Assembly: GCF_003008575.1 (NCBI RefSeq)
Contig: NZ_CP027667.1
Location: forward strand, 3,682,001-3,746,000
Reading direction: 5' to 3'
From: Melaminivora suipulveris
GTDB taxonomy: Bacteria; Pseudomonadota; Gammaproteobacteria; Burkholderiales; Burkholderiaceae_C
DNA length: 64,000 bases
Part shown: one piece after another, positions 35,069-44,306 of the stretch
How the letters are laid out: each line of letters opens with the position of its first letter
How positions within the stretch are numbered: position 1 is the first letter of the stretch
Notes under the pieces: generated by a model
The model's input: only the letters and a program-made list of their open reading frames with translations
Told to the model about the DNA's origin: nothing
Databases searched by the model: none
Program-made: the position numbers and the translations under genes

Positions 35069-36586
35069 TCACGCCACGGGAGTCAGGGAACGCGCGAGCC
35101 TCAGCGCAGTCAGCGCGCGCTCGGGCGGCCACGCATCGGCTGCGGCGCCGTGCTGCCAGCACGCCGCAGCCGCGGCCGCGCGTGCGCCGTGGCCTGCTGC
35201 CAGGCACGCGCCGATCAGGCCGGCCAGCACGTCGCCGGTGCCTGCGGTCGCCAGCCGCGCATTGCCGGTGGGGTTGATGAGCGGCGCCTGCTCGGGCGCA
35301 GCGGTCACGCTGCCCGAGCCTTTGAGCACCACCGTGCAGCCCGCCCACTGCGCCAGCTCGCGTGCGGCGGCCAGGCGGTCGGCCTGCACTGCCTGCGTGC
35401 TGGCGCCCAGCAAGCGCGCCGCCTCCAGGGGATGCGGGGTGAGCACCGTGGCCTGGTGCCCGGTTGTCTGGCGGGCGCGCAACTGGTGCGCCAGGCCAGT
35501 CTCAGCGGCGATGGCGTTGAGCGCATCGGCATCCAGCACCAGGCGCGGCGCGCGCTCCAGGATGGAGCCGAGCGCCGGCGCGATGGCGGCGCCGCCGCCG
35601 CAACCGGCGACCACGGTCAGGCTCTCCAGCGCCAGCGCGTCCAGGCGCCGGGGCATGGCTTCGGGCAGAGCGGCCGCCAGGGCTGCTGCGCTGGCCCCAT
35701 GCTCATCCAACAGGCTGACCAGCACGCGTCCGGCGCCGGCATGCACGGCGGCGCTGGCGGCCAGCAGCGCCGCCCCCGTCATGCCCATGCCGCGCGCGGC
35801 AAAGCCTTCGCCGCCCACGATGGCGACGTCGCCAAAGCTGCCTTTGTGGCTTGCATGCAGGCGTGCCGACGGGGCCGGCGAGCCACGCAGCCAGGCGCAC
35901 GGGGTGGCCGCTGGATCGACGCCCAGAGCGTCAAACCAGACGCTGCCCGCCGCGTCGCGTCCGTGCGCCGTGAACAGGCCGGGCTTCAGGGTCAACAGCG
36001 CCAGCGTGTGCCGCGCTGCGGTGGGCGGCGCTTGCGGTGCCAGGCCGGGGGCGTATTGCCCGCTGTCGGCCAGCAGGCCCGAAGGCAGGTCCACGCACAG
36101 CACCGGCGCGCGGCTTGCCTGCACGGCGGCCAGGCACTGCGGCAGGCGCTCGTCGTGCGACCGGTTGCGTGCTGCGGCGCTCAGGCCCGCGCCGAGCAGG
36201 GCGTCCACGCACAGGTCCTGTGGGCTCAGCGTTGGCGGCGTGTCGGTGAAAGGCACACCGGCGCACATCGCCTTGTTCCAGGAAGCGCGCGCGTCGGCGG
36301 GCAGCCGCTGGGGGCCCGCCCCCAGGCAGGTGACCAGCACGCGGCGGCCTTGCGCGTGCAATACGGCAGCGGCCTCCAGCCCGTCGCCGCCGTTGTTGCC
36401 ACCGCCGCAGGCGATCCACACGGTGCGCGCATGCGGCGCCAGCGCCAGCGCCAGGCGCGCCGTGGCGGCGCCGGCGCGCTGCATCAGGGTGTGCGGCGGC
36501 AGCTGCGCCGCGGCCGCCGCCTCGACGTCTCGCGTGGCCTGGGCGCTGAACAGCGGGTACGTTGAATGGGCGGTGATGCGCTGCAT
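35069..36586 (-). CDS. nnr: Bifunctional NAD(P)H-hydrate epimerase / ADP-dependent dehydratase
   Basis: 505 residues from the ATG at 36586 (another in-frame ATG three codons upstream at 36595). N-terminal epimerase domain (1-210) with GGGNNGGDGL, and C-terminal ribokinase-like dehydratase domain with KGSFGDVAIVGG, the substrate loop TPHPLEAARLLG, KGSGSV and TAGTGDVLAG. The enzyme repairs hydrated NADH and NADPH formed by heat or side reactions. Transcribed on its own strand after the dadA-like gene, 29 bases downstream of that gene's stop. Confidence 0.95.
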   Translation of the reverse strand: MQRITAHSTYPLFSAQATRDVEAAAAAQLPPHTLMQRAGAATARLALALAPHARTVWIACGGGNNGGDGLEAAAVLHAQGRRVLVTCLGAGPQRLPADARASWNKAMCAGVPFTDTPPTLSPQDLCVDALLGAGLSAAARNRSHDERLPQCLAAVQASRAPVLCVDLPSGLLADSGQYAPGLAPQAPPTAARHTLALLTLKPGLFTAHGRDAAGSVWFDALGVDPAATPCAWLRGSPAPSARLHASHKGSFGDVAIVGGEGFAARGMGMTGAALLAASAAVHAGAGRVLVSLLDEHGASAAALAAALPEAMPRRLDALALESLTVVAGCGGGAAIAPALGSILERAPRLVLDADALNAIAAETGLAHQLRARQTTGHQATVLTPHPLEAARLLGASTQAVQADRLAAARELAQWAGCTVVLKGSGSVTAAPEQAPLINPTGNARLATAGTGDVLAGLIGACLAAGHGARAAAAAACWQHGAAADAWPPERALTALRLARSLTPVA

Positions 36587-36615
36587 GGCGCCCATTGTCG
36601 GGCGCAGTCAGGCAC

Positions 36616-37872
36616 TCAGAAACGCGCTGGGTCGAAGGGCGCGAGGTCCACCTGCGGCGCACGGCCGGCAATCAGGTCGGCGATGGCGCGCGCACTGCCG
36701 CAGGCCTGGGCCCAGCCGCTGGCGCCATGCCCGGCGTTGAGCCACAGGCCGCGCGCAGGGCCGGCGCCGAGCAGCGGCGCGCCATCGGGCAGGCTGGGGC
36801 GCGCGCCGCGCCAGACCTGCACCTGCGGCGACGAGGTCAGCACCCCGCCGGGAAACCACCCCGACAGTGCCAGATACAGCGTGCGCAGCGTGGCCTCGTC
36901 GTGCGCGCCGCGCGCATGGCCCAGCTCGGCGCCGCCGCAGACGCGCACACGCTGGCCCAGGCGCGCAATGGTGATGCGGTGGCGCGGATCGATCACGGCG
37001 CCCTGCGGCGCGTGCATCTCGTCGCGCACCGGCGCGGTGACGGTGTAGCCGTGCACGGCGGCCATGGGCACGCGCAGGCCCAGCGGGCGCAGCAGCGCGG
37101 CGCTGCCCAGTCCCGCGCACAGCACCAGCGCGTCGGCGCGCAGCGGCTCGCCCTGGCCTGCCAGCACCACGCCCGGCTGGGCCGTGCCTTCTCGCGCCAA
37201 CGCCAGCACGCGCGTCTGGAAGACGAAACGCGCGCCGAGCTCCTGCGCCGCCTGGCGCAGGATCTGCGCGAACAGCCGGCAGTTGGCGCTGGCGCCATCG
37301 AGCGCGTGCAGGGCGCCGGCCAGGGGGACGTCCACCGCCAGCCCAGGCTCGATCAGCCGCGCTGTGTCGGCGTCCACTTCGCGCAGCGGCGCGCCTGCGG
37401 TCTGCATGGCGTCGAGCCCGGCGCGCAGCAGTTGCGCATCGGCCTGGCTCCTGAGCAGCACCAGCGTGCCGCGGCTGGCTTCGACGTCCACGTCCAGCGC
37501 CCGTGCGATGGCCTGGGTGCGTTGCAGGCTGGCGTGGCCCAGCGCGGCCAGCGCCTGCCAGCGCGCGCCGGCTTGTGCCTGCCGGCCGGCGCGCAGCCAG
37601 CGCCACAGCCAGTACAGGCCCTCCAGGCCGGCGCCCCGTGCCAGTCGCAGACCCGCTCGCCGGCCCAGCAGCCGCCGCGCCAGGCGGCTGTCGGCGCTGG
37701 GGGCGGCCCAGGGGATCAGCGCGCTGGGCGCCAGCAGCCCGGCATTGGCGAAGCTGGCCTGCTCGGCTGCGGCGGCGTGCTGCTCCAGCACGGTGACCTC
37801 GTGGCCGTCGCCGGCCAGCTCATAGGCGGTGGCGGCGCCGACGATGCCGGCTCCGACGATCAAGATGCGCAT
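36616..37872 (-). CDS. FAD-dependent amino acid oxidoreductase, DadA-like
   Basis: 418 residues. N-terminal FAD motif MRILIVGAGIVGAATAYELA with the second-strand Glu (VTVLEQH), the DadA-type segment QASFANAGLLAPS and a C-terminal FAD loop (LWLNAGHGASGWAQACGSARAIADLI). D-amino acid dehydrogenases of this family oxidise D-Ala and other D-amino acids and feed electrons to the respiratory chain. Substrate not certain (could be another DAO-family oxidase). A longer open frame starts inside repeat copy 7, so the ATG at 37872 is preferred. Confidence 0.85.
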   Translation of the reverse strand: MRILIVGAGIVGAATAYELAGDGHEVTVLEQHAAAAEQASFANAGLLAPSALIPWAAPSADSRLARRLLGRRAGLRLARGAGLEGLYWLWRWLRAGRQAQAGARWQALAALGHASLQRTQAIARALDVDVEASRGTLVLLRSQADAQLLRAGLDAMQTAGAPLREVDADTARLIEPGLAVDVPLAGALHALDGASANCRLFAQILRQAAQELGARFVFQTRVLALAREGTAQPGVVLAGQGEPLRADALVLCAGLGSAALLRPLGLRVPMAAVHGYTVTAPVRDEMHAPQGAVIDPRHRITIARLGQRVRVCGGAELGHARGAHDEATLRTLYLALSGWFPGGVLTSSPQVQVWRGARPSLPDGAPLLGAGPARGLWLNAGHGASGWAQACGSARAIADLIAGRAPQVDLAPFDPARF

Positions 37873-37884
37873 GAATTTGGAACG

Positions 37885-37934
37885 AAAAACCGCTTCAGTC
37901 GGCGTCAATCAAGCGCCGAGTGCTATGAATAAAG
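37885..37934 (+). repeat. 54-bp interspersed repeat, copy 7 (intergenic)
   Basis: AAAAACCGCT, TCAGTCGGCGTCAATCAAGC (37895-37914), GCCGAGTGCTATGAATAAAG. Lies between the dadA-like gene and rpsB. Confidence 0.9.
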
Positions 37935-37997
37935 GAGGGAAAAGTGGGCAGCCAGGCGGCCGTCTGGCCGGGCTGCCAGGGTTTGCCGGGGGCGGCT

Positions 37998-38138
37998 ATG
38001 GTAGAATCCCTGGGTTTTGCCAAATGCAGGCAAGACAAATAGCGAACCCGGCCCATTCGAGGTGTCGCGCCACATTTCTGAATATGTGCGGTGCGATGTT
38101 CGGGCTGGATTTTAGACCCAACCTTCGGAGTAACTTTC
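37998..38138 (+). promoter_or_regulatory. rpsB promoter and structured 5' leader
   Basis: An extended -10 element TGGTAGAAT (37999-38007) suggests transcription starts near 38014, giving a leader of about 125 bases. It can fold: GGGTT (38012-38016) with AACCC (38045-38049), and CACAT (38071-38075) with ATGTG (38084-38088). Ribosomal protein leaders are often autoregulatory, and an S2-binding role is plausible but unproven. The ribosome binding site CGGAG lies before the ATG at 38139. Confidence 0.4.
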
Positions 38139-38891
38139 ATGTCCGTGACCATGCGCGAAATGCTGGAAGCCGGTGTCCACTTCGGCCACCAGACCCGCTT
38201 CTGGAACCCCAAGATGGCCCCCTTCATCTTCGGCCATCGCAACAAGATCCACATCATCAACCTGGAAAAATCGCTGCCGATGTTCCAGGAGGCGCAGAAG
38301 TTCGCCAAGCAACTGGCCGCCAACCGCGGCACCATCCTGATGGTCGGCACCAAGCGCCAGGCGCGCGAGATGGTGGCCGAGCAGGCGCAGCGCGCCGGCA
38401 TGCCCTACGTCGACCAGCGCTGGCTGGGCGGCATGCTGACCAACTTCAAGACCGTCAAGACCTCCATCAAGCGCCTCAAAGACATGAAGGCCCAGCAGGA
38501 AGCCGGCCTGGAGTCCATGAGCAAGAAAGAACAGCTGATGTTCACCCGCGAGCTGGACAAGCTCGAAAAGGACATCGGCGGCATCCAGGACATGAACGCC
38601 CTGCCGGACGCCATCTTCGTGATCGACGTGGGCTTTCACAAGATCGCCGTGGCCGAGGCCAAGAAGCTGGGCATCCCGCTGATCGGCGTGGTGGACTCCA
38701 ACCACTCGCCCGAGGGCATCGACTACGTCATACCCGGCAACGACGACTCGGCCAAGGCCGTGGCGCTGTATGCCCGCGGCATCGCCGACGCCATCGTTGA
38801 CGGCCGCGAGAACGCCGTGAACGAAGTGCTCACCGCCGCGGCGCCCGAGGGCGACGACGAGTTCGTGGAAGTCCAGGAATCCGCTGCCTGA
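38139..38891 (+). CDS. rpsB: 30S ribosomal protein S2
   Basis: 250 residues. N-terminus [26 protein letters not shown] and [38 protein letters not shown] and the D-(S/T)[16 protein letters not shown] segment are all typical of S2. It binds the 30S neck late in assembly and is needed for mRNA binding together with S1. An upstream in-frame extension was rejected. The downstream terminator-like hairpin before tsf probably adjusts the S2 : EF-Ts ratio. Confidence 0.99.
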   Translation: MSVTMREMLEAGVHFGHQTRFWNPKMAPFIFGHRNKIHIINLEKSLPMFQEAQKFAKQLAANRGTILMVGTKRQAREMVAEQAQRAGMPYVDQRWLGGMLTNFKTVKTSIKRLKDMKAQQEAGLESMSKKEQLMFTRELDKLEKDIGGIQDMNALPDAIFVIDVGFHKIAVAEAKKLGIPLIGVVDSNHSPEGIDYVIPGNDDSAKAVALYARGIADAIVDGRENAVNEVLTAAAPEGDDEFVEVQESAA

Positions 38892-38930
38892 CCTTGTATT
38901 GAAGGCCGCGCGCCGCGTCGCAGAAAAAGC

Positions 38931-38958
38931 GGGGCTTCTGGTGAGCCCCCTTTTTTTT
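38931..38958 (+). terminator. Terminator / attenuator between rpsB and tsf
   Basis: Stem GGGGCT (38931-38936) / AGCCCC (38944-38949), then eight T (38951-38958). Such partial terminators between rpsB and tsf are common. Confidence 0.85.
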
Positions 38959-39005
38959 AGCTTTGCACCTTTGCAACGAATCACACAGACACAGGAGAAA
39001 TAACG

Positions 39006-39929
39006 ATGGCTGCTATTACCGCAAGCATGGTCGCCGAACTGCGCGCCAAGACCGACGCCCCCATGATGGAGTGCAAGAAGGCCCTGACCGAGGCCGAAGG
39101 CGACATGGCCAAGGCCGAGGAGCTGCTGCGCGTCAAGCTGGGCACCAAGGCCGGCAAGGCCGCCTCGCGCGTGACGGCCGAGGGCGTCATCGCCGCCAGC
39201 ATCGAAGGCCAGCGCGGCGCCATGATCGAAGTCAACAGCGAGACCGACTTCGTCTCCAAGAACGACAGCTTCATCGCCATGGCCAATGCCGCCGCCAAGC
39301 TGGTGGCCGAGCACAAGCCGGCGGACGTCGACGCGCTGGGCCAGCTGGCTTACGAGCAGGACGGCTTCGGCCCCACGCTGGAAGACGTGCGCAAGGGCCT
39401 GATCGGCAAGATCGGCGAGAACATGTCCTTCCGCCGCTTCAAGCACTTCGAGGGCACGCAGCTGGCGCACTACCTGCACGGCACGCGCATCGGGGTAGTG
39501 GTGCAGTACGAAGGTGACGCCACCGCAGCCAAGGACGTCGCCATGCACGTGGCCGCCATGAAGCCGGTGTCCGTGACCAGCGCCGACGTGCCCGCCGAGC
39601 TGATCGCCAAGGAGCGCGCCGTGGCCGAAGGCAAGGCCGACGAAGCCAACAAGGAACTGATCGCCGCCGGCAAGCCCGCCCAGAGCGCCGAGATCACTGC
39701 CAAGCGCATCGACGGCGCGGTGCAGAAGTACCTCAAGGAGGTGTCGCTTTCCGACCAGGTCTTCGTGAAGGCCGCCGACGGCAAGCAGACCGTGGGCCAG
39801 ATGCTCAAGGACAAGGCTACCCGCGTGCTGGGCTTCACCTTGTACGTGGTGGGCGAGGGCATCGAGAAGAAGACCGACGATTTCGCCGCCGAAGTGGCCG
39901 CGCAGGTCGCTGCCGCCAAGGCCGGCTGA
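39006..39929 (+). CDS. tsf: Elongation factor Ts
   Basis: 307 residues, slightly longer than Escherichia coli EF-Ts (283). N-terminal UBA-like segment with [19 protein letters not shown], then [32 protein letters not shown] and the C-terminal domain. EF-Ts exchanges GDP for GTP on EF-Tu. AGGAG lies 12 bases before the ATG. Followed by pyrH after 54 bases. Confidence 0.98.
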   Translation: MAAITASMVAELRAKTDAPMMECKKALTEAEGDMAKAEELLRVKLGTKAGKAASRVTAEGVIAASIEGQRGAMIEVNSETDFVSKNDSFIAMANAAAKLVAEHKPADVDALGQLAYEQDGFGPTLEDVRKGLIGKIGENMSFRRFKHFEGTQLAHYLHGTRIGVVVQYEGDATAAKDVAMHVAAMKPVSVTSADVPAELIAKERAVAEGKADEANKELIAAGKPAQSAEITAKRIDGAVQKYLKEVSLSDQVFVKAADGKQTVGQMLKDKATRVLGFTLYVVGEGIEKKTDDFAAEVAAQVAAAKAG

Positions 39930-39983
39930 TTGCCTGCCGCCGCATTCGTCCACCCCCTCATCACGCCTTACGGAGAACTGCCC

Positions 39984-40709
39984 ATGACCACCGCCGCCCA
40001 GCCAGCCCACACGCGCATCCTGCTCAAGCTGTCTGGCGAGGCGCTCATGGGCGATGACGCCTTCGGCATCAACCGCTCGACCATCGAGCGCATGGTGTCC
40101 GAGATTGCCGAGGTGGTCGGGTTGGGCGTGCAGGTGGCGGTGGTCATCGGCGGCGGCAACATCTTTCGCGGCGTGGCCGGCGGCGCTGAGGGCATGGACC
40201 GGGCCACGGCCGACTACATGGGCATGCTGGCCACGGTGATGAACTCGCTGGCGCTGGCCGACGCCATGAACCGCCAGGGCCTGACGGCGCGCGTGATGTC
40301 GGCCATCGACATCCAGCAGGTGGTCGAGCCCTACGTGCGCCCCAAGGCCTTGCAGTACCTGGAAGAGGGCAAGGTCATCGTCTTTGCCGCGGGTACCGGC
40401 AATCCGTTTTTCACTACCGACACCGCCGCCGCGCTGCGCGGCGCGGAGATCGGCGCGCAGGTCGTGCTCAAGGCCACCAAGGTTGACGGCGTCTATACGG
40501 CCGACCCCATGAAGGACCCGACCGCCACGCGCTACGCCCAGCTCAGCTTCGACGAGGCCATGGTGCGCAACCTGGGCATCATGGACGCCACGGCCTTTGC
40601 GCTGTGCCGCGACCAGAAGCTGCCCATCCGGGTGTTTTCCATCGCCCGCCCCGGCGCGCTCAAGCGCGTGGTCATGGGCGAGGACGAGGGGACCTTGGTG
40701 TACGCTTGA
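39984..40709 (+). CDS. pyrH: Uridylate kinase
   Basis: 241 residues of the amino-acid-kinase fold. Motifs: [12 protein letters not shown] (N-terminal phosphate loop), [26 protein letters not shown] and [20 protein letters not shown]; the uridine site [10 protein letters not shown] is intact. It phosphorylates UMP to UDP as a hexamer, allosterically tuned by GTP and UTP. Start ATG 39984 with GGAG upstream; upstream open frame discarded. Confidence 0.98.
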   Translation: MTTAAQPAHTRILLKLSGEALMGDDAFGINRSTIERMVSEIAEVVGLGVQVAVVIGGGNIFRGVAGGAEGMDRATADYMGMLATVMNSLALADAMNRQGLTARVMSAIDIQQVVEPYVRPKALQYLEEGKVIVFAAGTGNPFFTTDTAAALRGAEIGAQVVLKATKVDGVYTADPMKDPTATRYAQLSFDEAMVRNLGIMDATAFALCRDQKLPIRVFSIARPGALKRVVMGEDEGTLVYA

Positions 40710-40776
40710 GCGCTTTGCGCGAGCGCCTGTTTCCCGTAAAGCGGCCAGCGCCGCGAGCTGTGTTGAAGGAGTCACC

Positions 40777-41337
40777 ATGACCATCGCCGACATCAAGAAA
40801 AACACCGAAGGCAAGATGGAGCAGTCCATCGCCGCGCTGAAGAACAACCTGTCCAAAATCCGCACCGGCCGGGCGAACCCGCAGCTGCTGGACACCATCC
40901 ACGTCGAGTACTACGGCTCCATGGTGCCGCTGTCGCAGGTGGCCAACGTGTCGCTGCTGGACGCGCGCACCATCAGCGTGCAGCCATGGGAAAAGAACAT
41001 GTCGGCGAAGATCGAGAAGGCCATCCGCGAGAGCGACCTGGGTCTGAACCCGGCGTCGCTCGGCGAGCTGATCCGCGTGCCCATGCCGCCCATGAGCGAG
41101 GAGCGCCGCAAGGAGATGACCAAGCTGGCGCGCAGCGAAGGCGAGGGCGCCAAGGTGGCGATCCGCAACCTGCGCCGCGACGCCAACGAGGGCGTCAAGA
41201 AGCTGGTCAAGGACAAGCTCGCCTCCGAGGACGATCAGAAGCGCTCCGAAGCCGACATCCAGAAAACGACCGACAGGCACATCGTCGAGATCGACGCCCT
41301 GGTGGCGTCCAAGGAACAGGACATCATGGCGATCTGA
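40777..41337 (+). CDS. frr: Ribosome recycling factor
   Basis: 186 residues, the standard length. Three-helix bundle domain I with [14 protein letters not shown], domain II ([31 protein letters not shown]) and helix 3 with [28 protein letters not shown]. It splits the post-termination ribosome with EF-G. Good ribosome binding site GAAGGAG before the ATG at 40777. Confidence 0.99.
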   Translation: MTIADIKKNTEGKMEQSIAALKNNLSKIRTGRANPQLLDTIHVEYYGSMVPLSQVANVSLLDARTISVQPWEKNMSAKIEKAIRESDLGLNPASLGELIRVPMPPMSEERRKEMTKLARSEGEGAKVAIRNLRRDANEGVKKLVKDKLASEDDQKRSEADIQKTTDRHIVEIDALVASKEQDIMAI

Positions 41338-41380
41338 CGCGCCGCCGTCTCCCTTTTCCTGCCCTGTTCCCTCGTTGCAC

Positions 41381-42121
41381 ATGCCTTCGGCGCCGCCCTC
41401 CGTCCCGCTGCACATCGCCATCGTCATGGATGGCAACGGCCGCTGGGCGCGCCAGCGCTTTCTGCCGCGCCTGGCCGGGCATGCGCAGGGCGTGGAGTCG
41501 CTGCGCCGCTGCGTGCGCGCCTGCGTCGCACGCGGCGTGCAGGTGTTGACGGTGTTCGCGTTCTCGTCGGAGAACTGGAGCCGCCCGCAGGAAGAGGTTT
41601 CGGGCCTGATGGGCCTGCTGGCCAAGGCGCTGGCGCGCGAAGTGCCCGAGCTCAGCCGCGATGGCGTCTGCGTGCGCTTTGTCGGCGAAAAATCCAGCCT
41701 GTCGGACGGCATGCGCAAAGGCCTGGAGCAGGCCGAGCGGCTCACCGTCGGCAACACCCGGCTGGTGCTCAACGTGTGCTTCAACTACGGCGGCCGCTGG
41801 GACATCACCCAGGCCGCGGCGCAACTGGCCGCGCGCGGCGAGGTGATCACCGAGGCCAGCCTGCACGCTGCCATGGGCCTGGCGCACGTGCCCGACCCGG
41901 ATCTGGTCATCCGCACCGGCGGCGAGATGCGCATCAGCAATTTCCTGCTGTGGCAGGCGGCCTACAGCGAATTTTTCTTCAGCGAGCGCTTCTGGCCCGA
42001 CTTCGACGAAGCCGCGCTGGACGAGGCGATCGCCTGCTACGGCGCGCGCGAGCGGCGCTTCGGGCGCACCTCCGAGCAGGTGCGACAGGCCGGCGCCCAG
42101 CCCGAAGCCTTGCGCGCCTGA
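41381..42121 (+). CDS. uppS: Undecaprenyl (di-trans,poly-cis) diphosphate synthase
   Basis: 246 residues. MDGNGRWA with the catalytic Asp near residue 17, then GHAQGVESLRRCVRAC, TVFAFSSENWSRP, and LVIRTGGEMRISNFLLWQAAYSEFFF in the C-terminal half. It makes the C55 lipid carrier for peptidoglycan and O-antigen. A TTG two codons upstream (41375) is in frame, but the ATG at 41381 is preferred. No strong ribosome binding site is visible. Confidence 0.97.
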   Translation: MPSAPPSVPLHIAIVMDGNGRWARQRFLPRLAGHAQGVESLRRCVRACVARGVQVLTVFAFSSENWSRPQEEVSGLMGLLAKALAREVPELSRDGVCVRFVGEKSSLSDGMRKGLEQAERLTVGNTRLVLNVCFNYGGRWDITQAAAQLAARGEVITEASLHAAMGLAHVPDPDLVIRTGGEMRISNFLLWQAAYSEFFFSERFWPDFDEAALDEAIACYGARERRFGRTSEQVRQAGAQPEALRA

Positions 42122-42172
42122 CTTCTCGTTCGATCCACTGCCGGCCAAGCCGGCGAATGAAGGGGCCTACGG

Positions 42173-43036
42173 GTGCTCAAGCAACGTGTCATCACCGCCC
42201 TGATCCTGCTGGCCATCGTCATCGCGGCGCTGGTGTATCCGTCGCCGGTGCCCTTCATCGCGCTGGCGCTGGTCATGATGACCGCCGCCGCCTGGGAGTG
42301 GGGCCGCCTGAACGGCCTGAGTGATGGCGTGAGCGTCGGCGTGGGCGCCGCCTGCCTGGCGCTGTGTGGCGCCAGCTGGGCCGCCGGCTGGCTGGCGCTG
42401 CCGCTGACCGGCCTGTGGATGGCTGCGGGCCTGGCCTGGGTGCTGGGCGGCGCGGCGTTGCTGCGCGCTGGCGTGGCGGGTTGGCCCGCCGTGCCGCGCG
42501 GTCTGCGGCTGGCAGGCGGCGTGCTGGCGCTGTGGCTGGCCTGGCTGGCCGTGGCGCAGGCGCGGCTGGTCGGCATCAACTTCTTGCTGTCGGCCATGGC
42601 GCTGGTCTGGGCGGCGGACACTTTTGCTTATTTCTCCGGCCGGGCTTTCGGCCTGCGCTTTTCCAAGGGCAAGCTGGCGCCATCGATCAGTCCCGGTAAG
42701 AGCTGGGAGGGCGTCTGGGGCGGCATGGTCGGCGTGCTGGTGCTGGCCCTGGGGTGGATCGCGCTGGACCGGTGGCGCGGCGCCGATGTGCCCAGCCTTT
42801 ATTCGACGCTGGCCGCAGCCGGCTGGTGGCTTTTGCTGCTGGCCTGCATTTTCTTGGCAGCGATGAGCGTCGTCGGGGATCTGGTCGAATCGCTGGTCAA
42901 GCGCAGCGCCGGCGCCAAGGATTCCAGCCAGCTGCTGCCCGGCCACGGCGGCGTGCTCGACCGCATCGATGCGCTGCTGCCCACACTGCCGCTGGCCATG
43001 ATGCTTGCCCGGCTGGTTTCCACGACTTCTGCATGA
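42173..43036 (+). CDS. cdsA: Phosphatidate cytidylyltransferase
   Basis: 287 residues, polytopic (about eight membrane helices) with the CDP-diglyceride synthetase signature APSISPGKSWEGVWGGMVG and the C-terminal DLVESLVKRSAGAKDSSQLLPGHGGVLDRID containing the metal-binding acidic residues. It makes CDP-diacylglycerol, precursor of all phospholipids. The start is the GTG at 42173. The stop overlaps the dxr ATG by four bases. Confidence 0.96.
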   Translation: MLKQRVITALILLAIVIAALVYPSPVPFIALALVMMTAAAWEWGRLNGLSDGVSVGVGAACLALCGASWAAGWLALPLTGLWMAAGLAWVLGGAALLRAGVAGWPAVPRGLRLAGGVLALWLAWLAVAQARLVGINFLLSAMALVWAADTFAYFSGRAFGLRFSKGKLAPSISPGKSWEGVWGGMVGVLVLALGWIALDRWRGADVPSLYSTLAAAGWWLLLLACIFLAAMSVVGDLVESLVKRSAGAKDSSQLLPGHGGVLDRIDALLPTLPLAMMLARLVSTTSA

Positions 43037-44208
43037 CTCAGAACCTCACGGTCCTCGGCTCCACGGGCTCCATCGGCAAGAACACCCTGGACGTGGTGGC
43101 GCGCCACCCGGATCGCTACCGTGTCTTCGCCCTGAGCGCGGCCACGCAAGTGGATCTGCTGCTGGCGCAGTGCGCGGCTTTCGCGCCGCGCTATGCGGTC
43201 ATGAGCAGCGCTGCGCACGCGCGCGAGCTGGCGCAAAAAATCAAGGCAAATAGCCTCTCAGTCGAAGTGTTGCAAGCGCCTGATGCTCTTGAAACAATAG
43301 CATCACACGACGAGGTGGATGCCGTCATGGGCGCCATCGTCGGCGCCGCTGGCCTCAGCCCCTGCCTGGCGGCCGCGCGCGCCGGCAAGCGCCTGCTGCT
43401 GGCCAACAAGGAGGCGCTGGTGGTGGGCGGCGAGGTCTTCATGGCGGCGGTGCGCGAGGGCGGCGCCACCCTGCTGCCCATCGACAGCGAGCACTCGGCC
43501 ATCTTCCAGAGCCTGCCCGAAGACCCGGCGACCTGGCCGCGGCGCGTGCAGCACGTGCTGCTGACGGCGTCCGGCGGGCCGTTTCGCACGCGCGCGCCGG
43601 ACACGCTGCGCGACGTGACGCCGGCCGAGGCCTGCGCGCACCCCAATTTCTCCATGGGCCGCAAGATTTCCATCGATTCGGCCACCATGATGAACAAGGC
43701 GCTGGAGGTCATCGAGGCGCGCTGGCTGTTCGATCTGGCGCCCGAGCAAATCAAGGTCGTCATCCACCCGCAGCAGATCATCCATTCGATGGTGCAGTTC
43801 GTGGATGCCTCCGTCATCGCCCAGCTCGGCACGCCCGACATGCGCGTGCCCATCGCCTGCGGCCTGGCCTGGCCCGAGCGCGTGGCCAGCGGCGCCGCGG
43901 CGCTGGATTTCACGCAGCTGGCCGCGCTGACCTTCGAGGAGGCGGATGCGACGCGCTTTCCGGGCCTGCACCTGTCGTGGCAGGCGCTTCGCGCCGCGCC
44001 GGGCACGACGGCCGTACTCAACGCCGCCAACGAAGTGGCCGTGGCGGCCTTTCTGGATGGCCGCATCCGCTTCGACCAGATCCACGGCGTGAACCTTGCA
44101 ACTTTGGAGGCCGTGGTGCCGTCCAAGCCTGACAGCGTCCTGGCCCTGCTGGCGCTGGACGCGCAGGCGCGCGCTGCGGCCGACGGGCTGGTGCGGCGCC
44201 TGCAATAG
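43033..44208 (+). CDS. dxr: 1-deoxy-D-xylulose 5-phosphate reductoisomerase
   Basis: 391 residues. NADPH motif GSTGSIGKNTLDVV (9-22), LANKEALVVGGE, metal site SIDSEHSAIFQ-like PIDSEHSAIFQ, NPNFSMGRKISIDSATMMNK-type segment, and C-terminal domain. It makes MEP, the committed intermediate of the non-mevalonate isoprenoid route, feeding the neighbouring uppS. Residues about 72-90 (ANSLSVEVLQAPDALETIA) are encoded by an AT-richer stretch matching the 54-bp repeat (copy 8), without frame loss. The start ATG overlaps the cdsA stop. Confidence 0.97.
   Translation: MTQNLTVLGSTGSIGKNTLDVVARHPDRYRVFALSAATQVDLLLAQCAAFAPRYAVMSSAAHARELAQKIKANSLSVEVLQAPDALETIASHDEVDAVMGAIVGAAGLSPCLAAARAGKRLLLANKEALVVGGEVFMAAVREGGATLLPIDSEHSAIFQSLPEDPATWPRRVQHVLLTASGGPFRTRAPDTLRDVTPAEACAHPNFSMGRKISIDSATMMNKALEVIEARWLFDLAPEQIKVVIHPQQIIHSMVQFVDASVIAQLGTPDMRVPIACGLAWPERVASGAAALDFTQLAALTFEEADATRFPGLHLSWQALRAAPGTTAVLNAANEVAVAAFLDGRIRFDQIHGVNLATLEAVVPSKPDSVLALLALDAQARAAADGLVRRLQ
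43248..43300 (+). repeat. 54-bp interspersed repeat, copy 8 (in frame inside dxr)
   Basis: AAATAGCCTC, TCAGTCGAAGTGTTGCAAGC (43258-43277), then GATGCTCTTGAAACAATAG. The TCAGTCG and CAAGCGC blocks are eight bases apart exactly as in intergenic copies. The patch is visibly more AT-rich than its surroundings. Confidence 0.65.
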
Positions 44209-44243
44209 ACGGCGGATGAGGCCGTACCGGGCAACTTTTAGCC

Positions 44244-44296
44244 AAATCGGCCTTCAGCCGGCGTGGAACAAGCGCCGGCAGCTATGATTTTTATAG
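44244..44296 (+). repeat. 54-bp interspersed repeat, copy 9 (intergenic, before rseP)
   Basis: AAATCGGCCT, TCAGCCGGCGTGGAACAAGC (44254-44273), GCCGGCAGCTATG, ATTTTTATAG. Its last bases run into TAGGGACGG, which serves as the ribosome binding site of rseP. Confidence 0.9.
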
Positions 44297-44306
44297 GGAC
44301 GGCATC

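Noticed and set aside
38112..40898. A 928-codon open frame antisense to rpsB-tsf-pyrH, and similar long antisense frames opposite aceE, the sensor kinase and bamA
   Set aside because: They follow from high GC at third codon positions and mirror conserved genes. Their translations are His/Leu/Val/Gly-rich low-complexity sequence with no recognisable domain.
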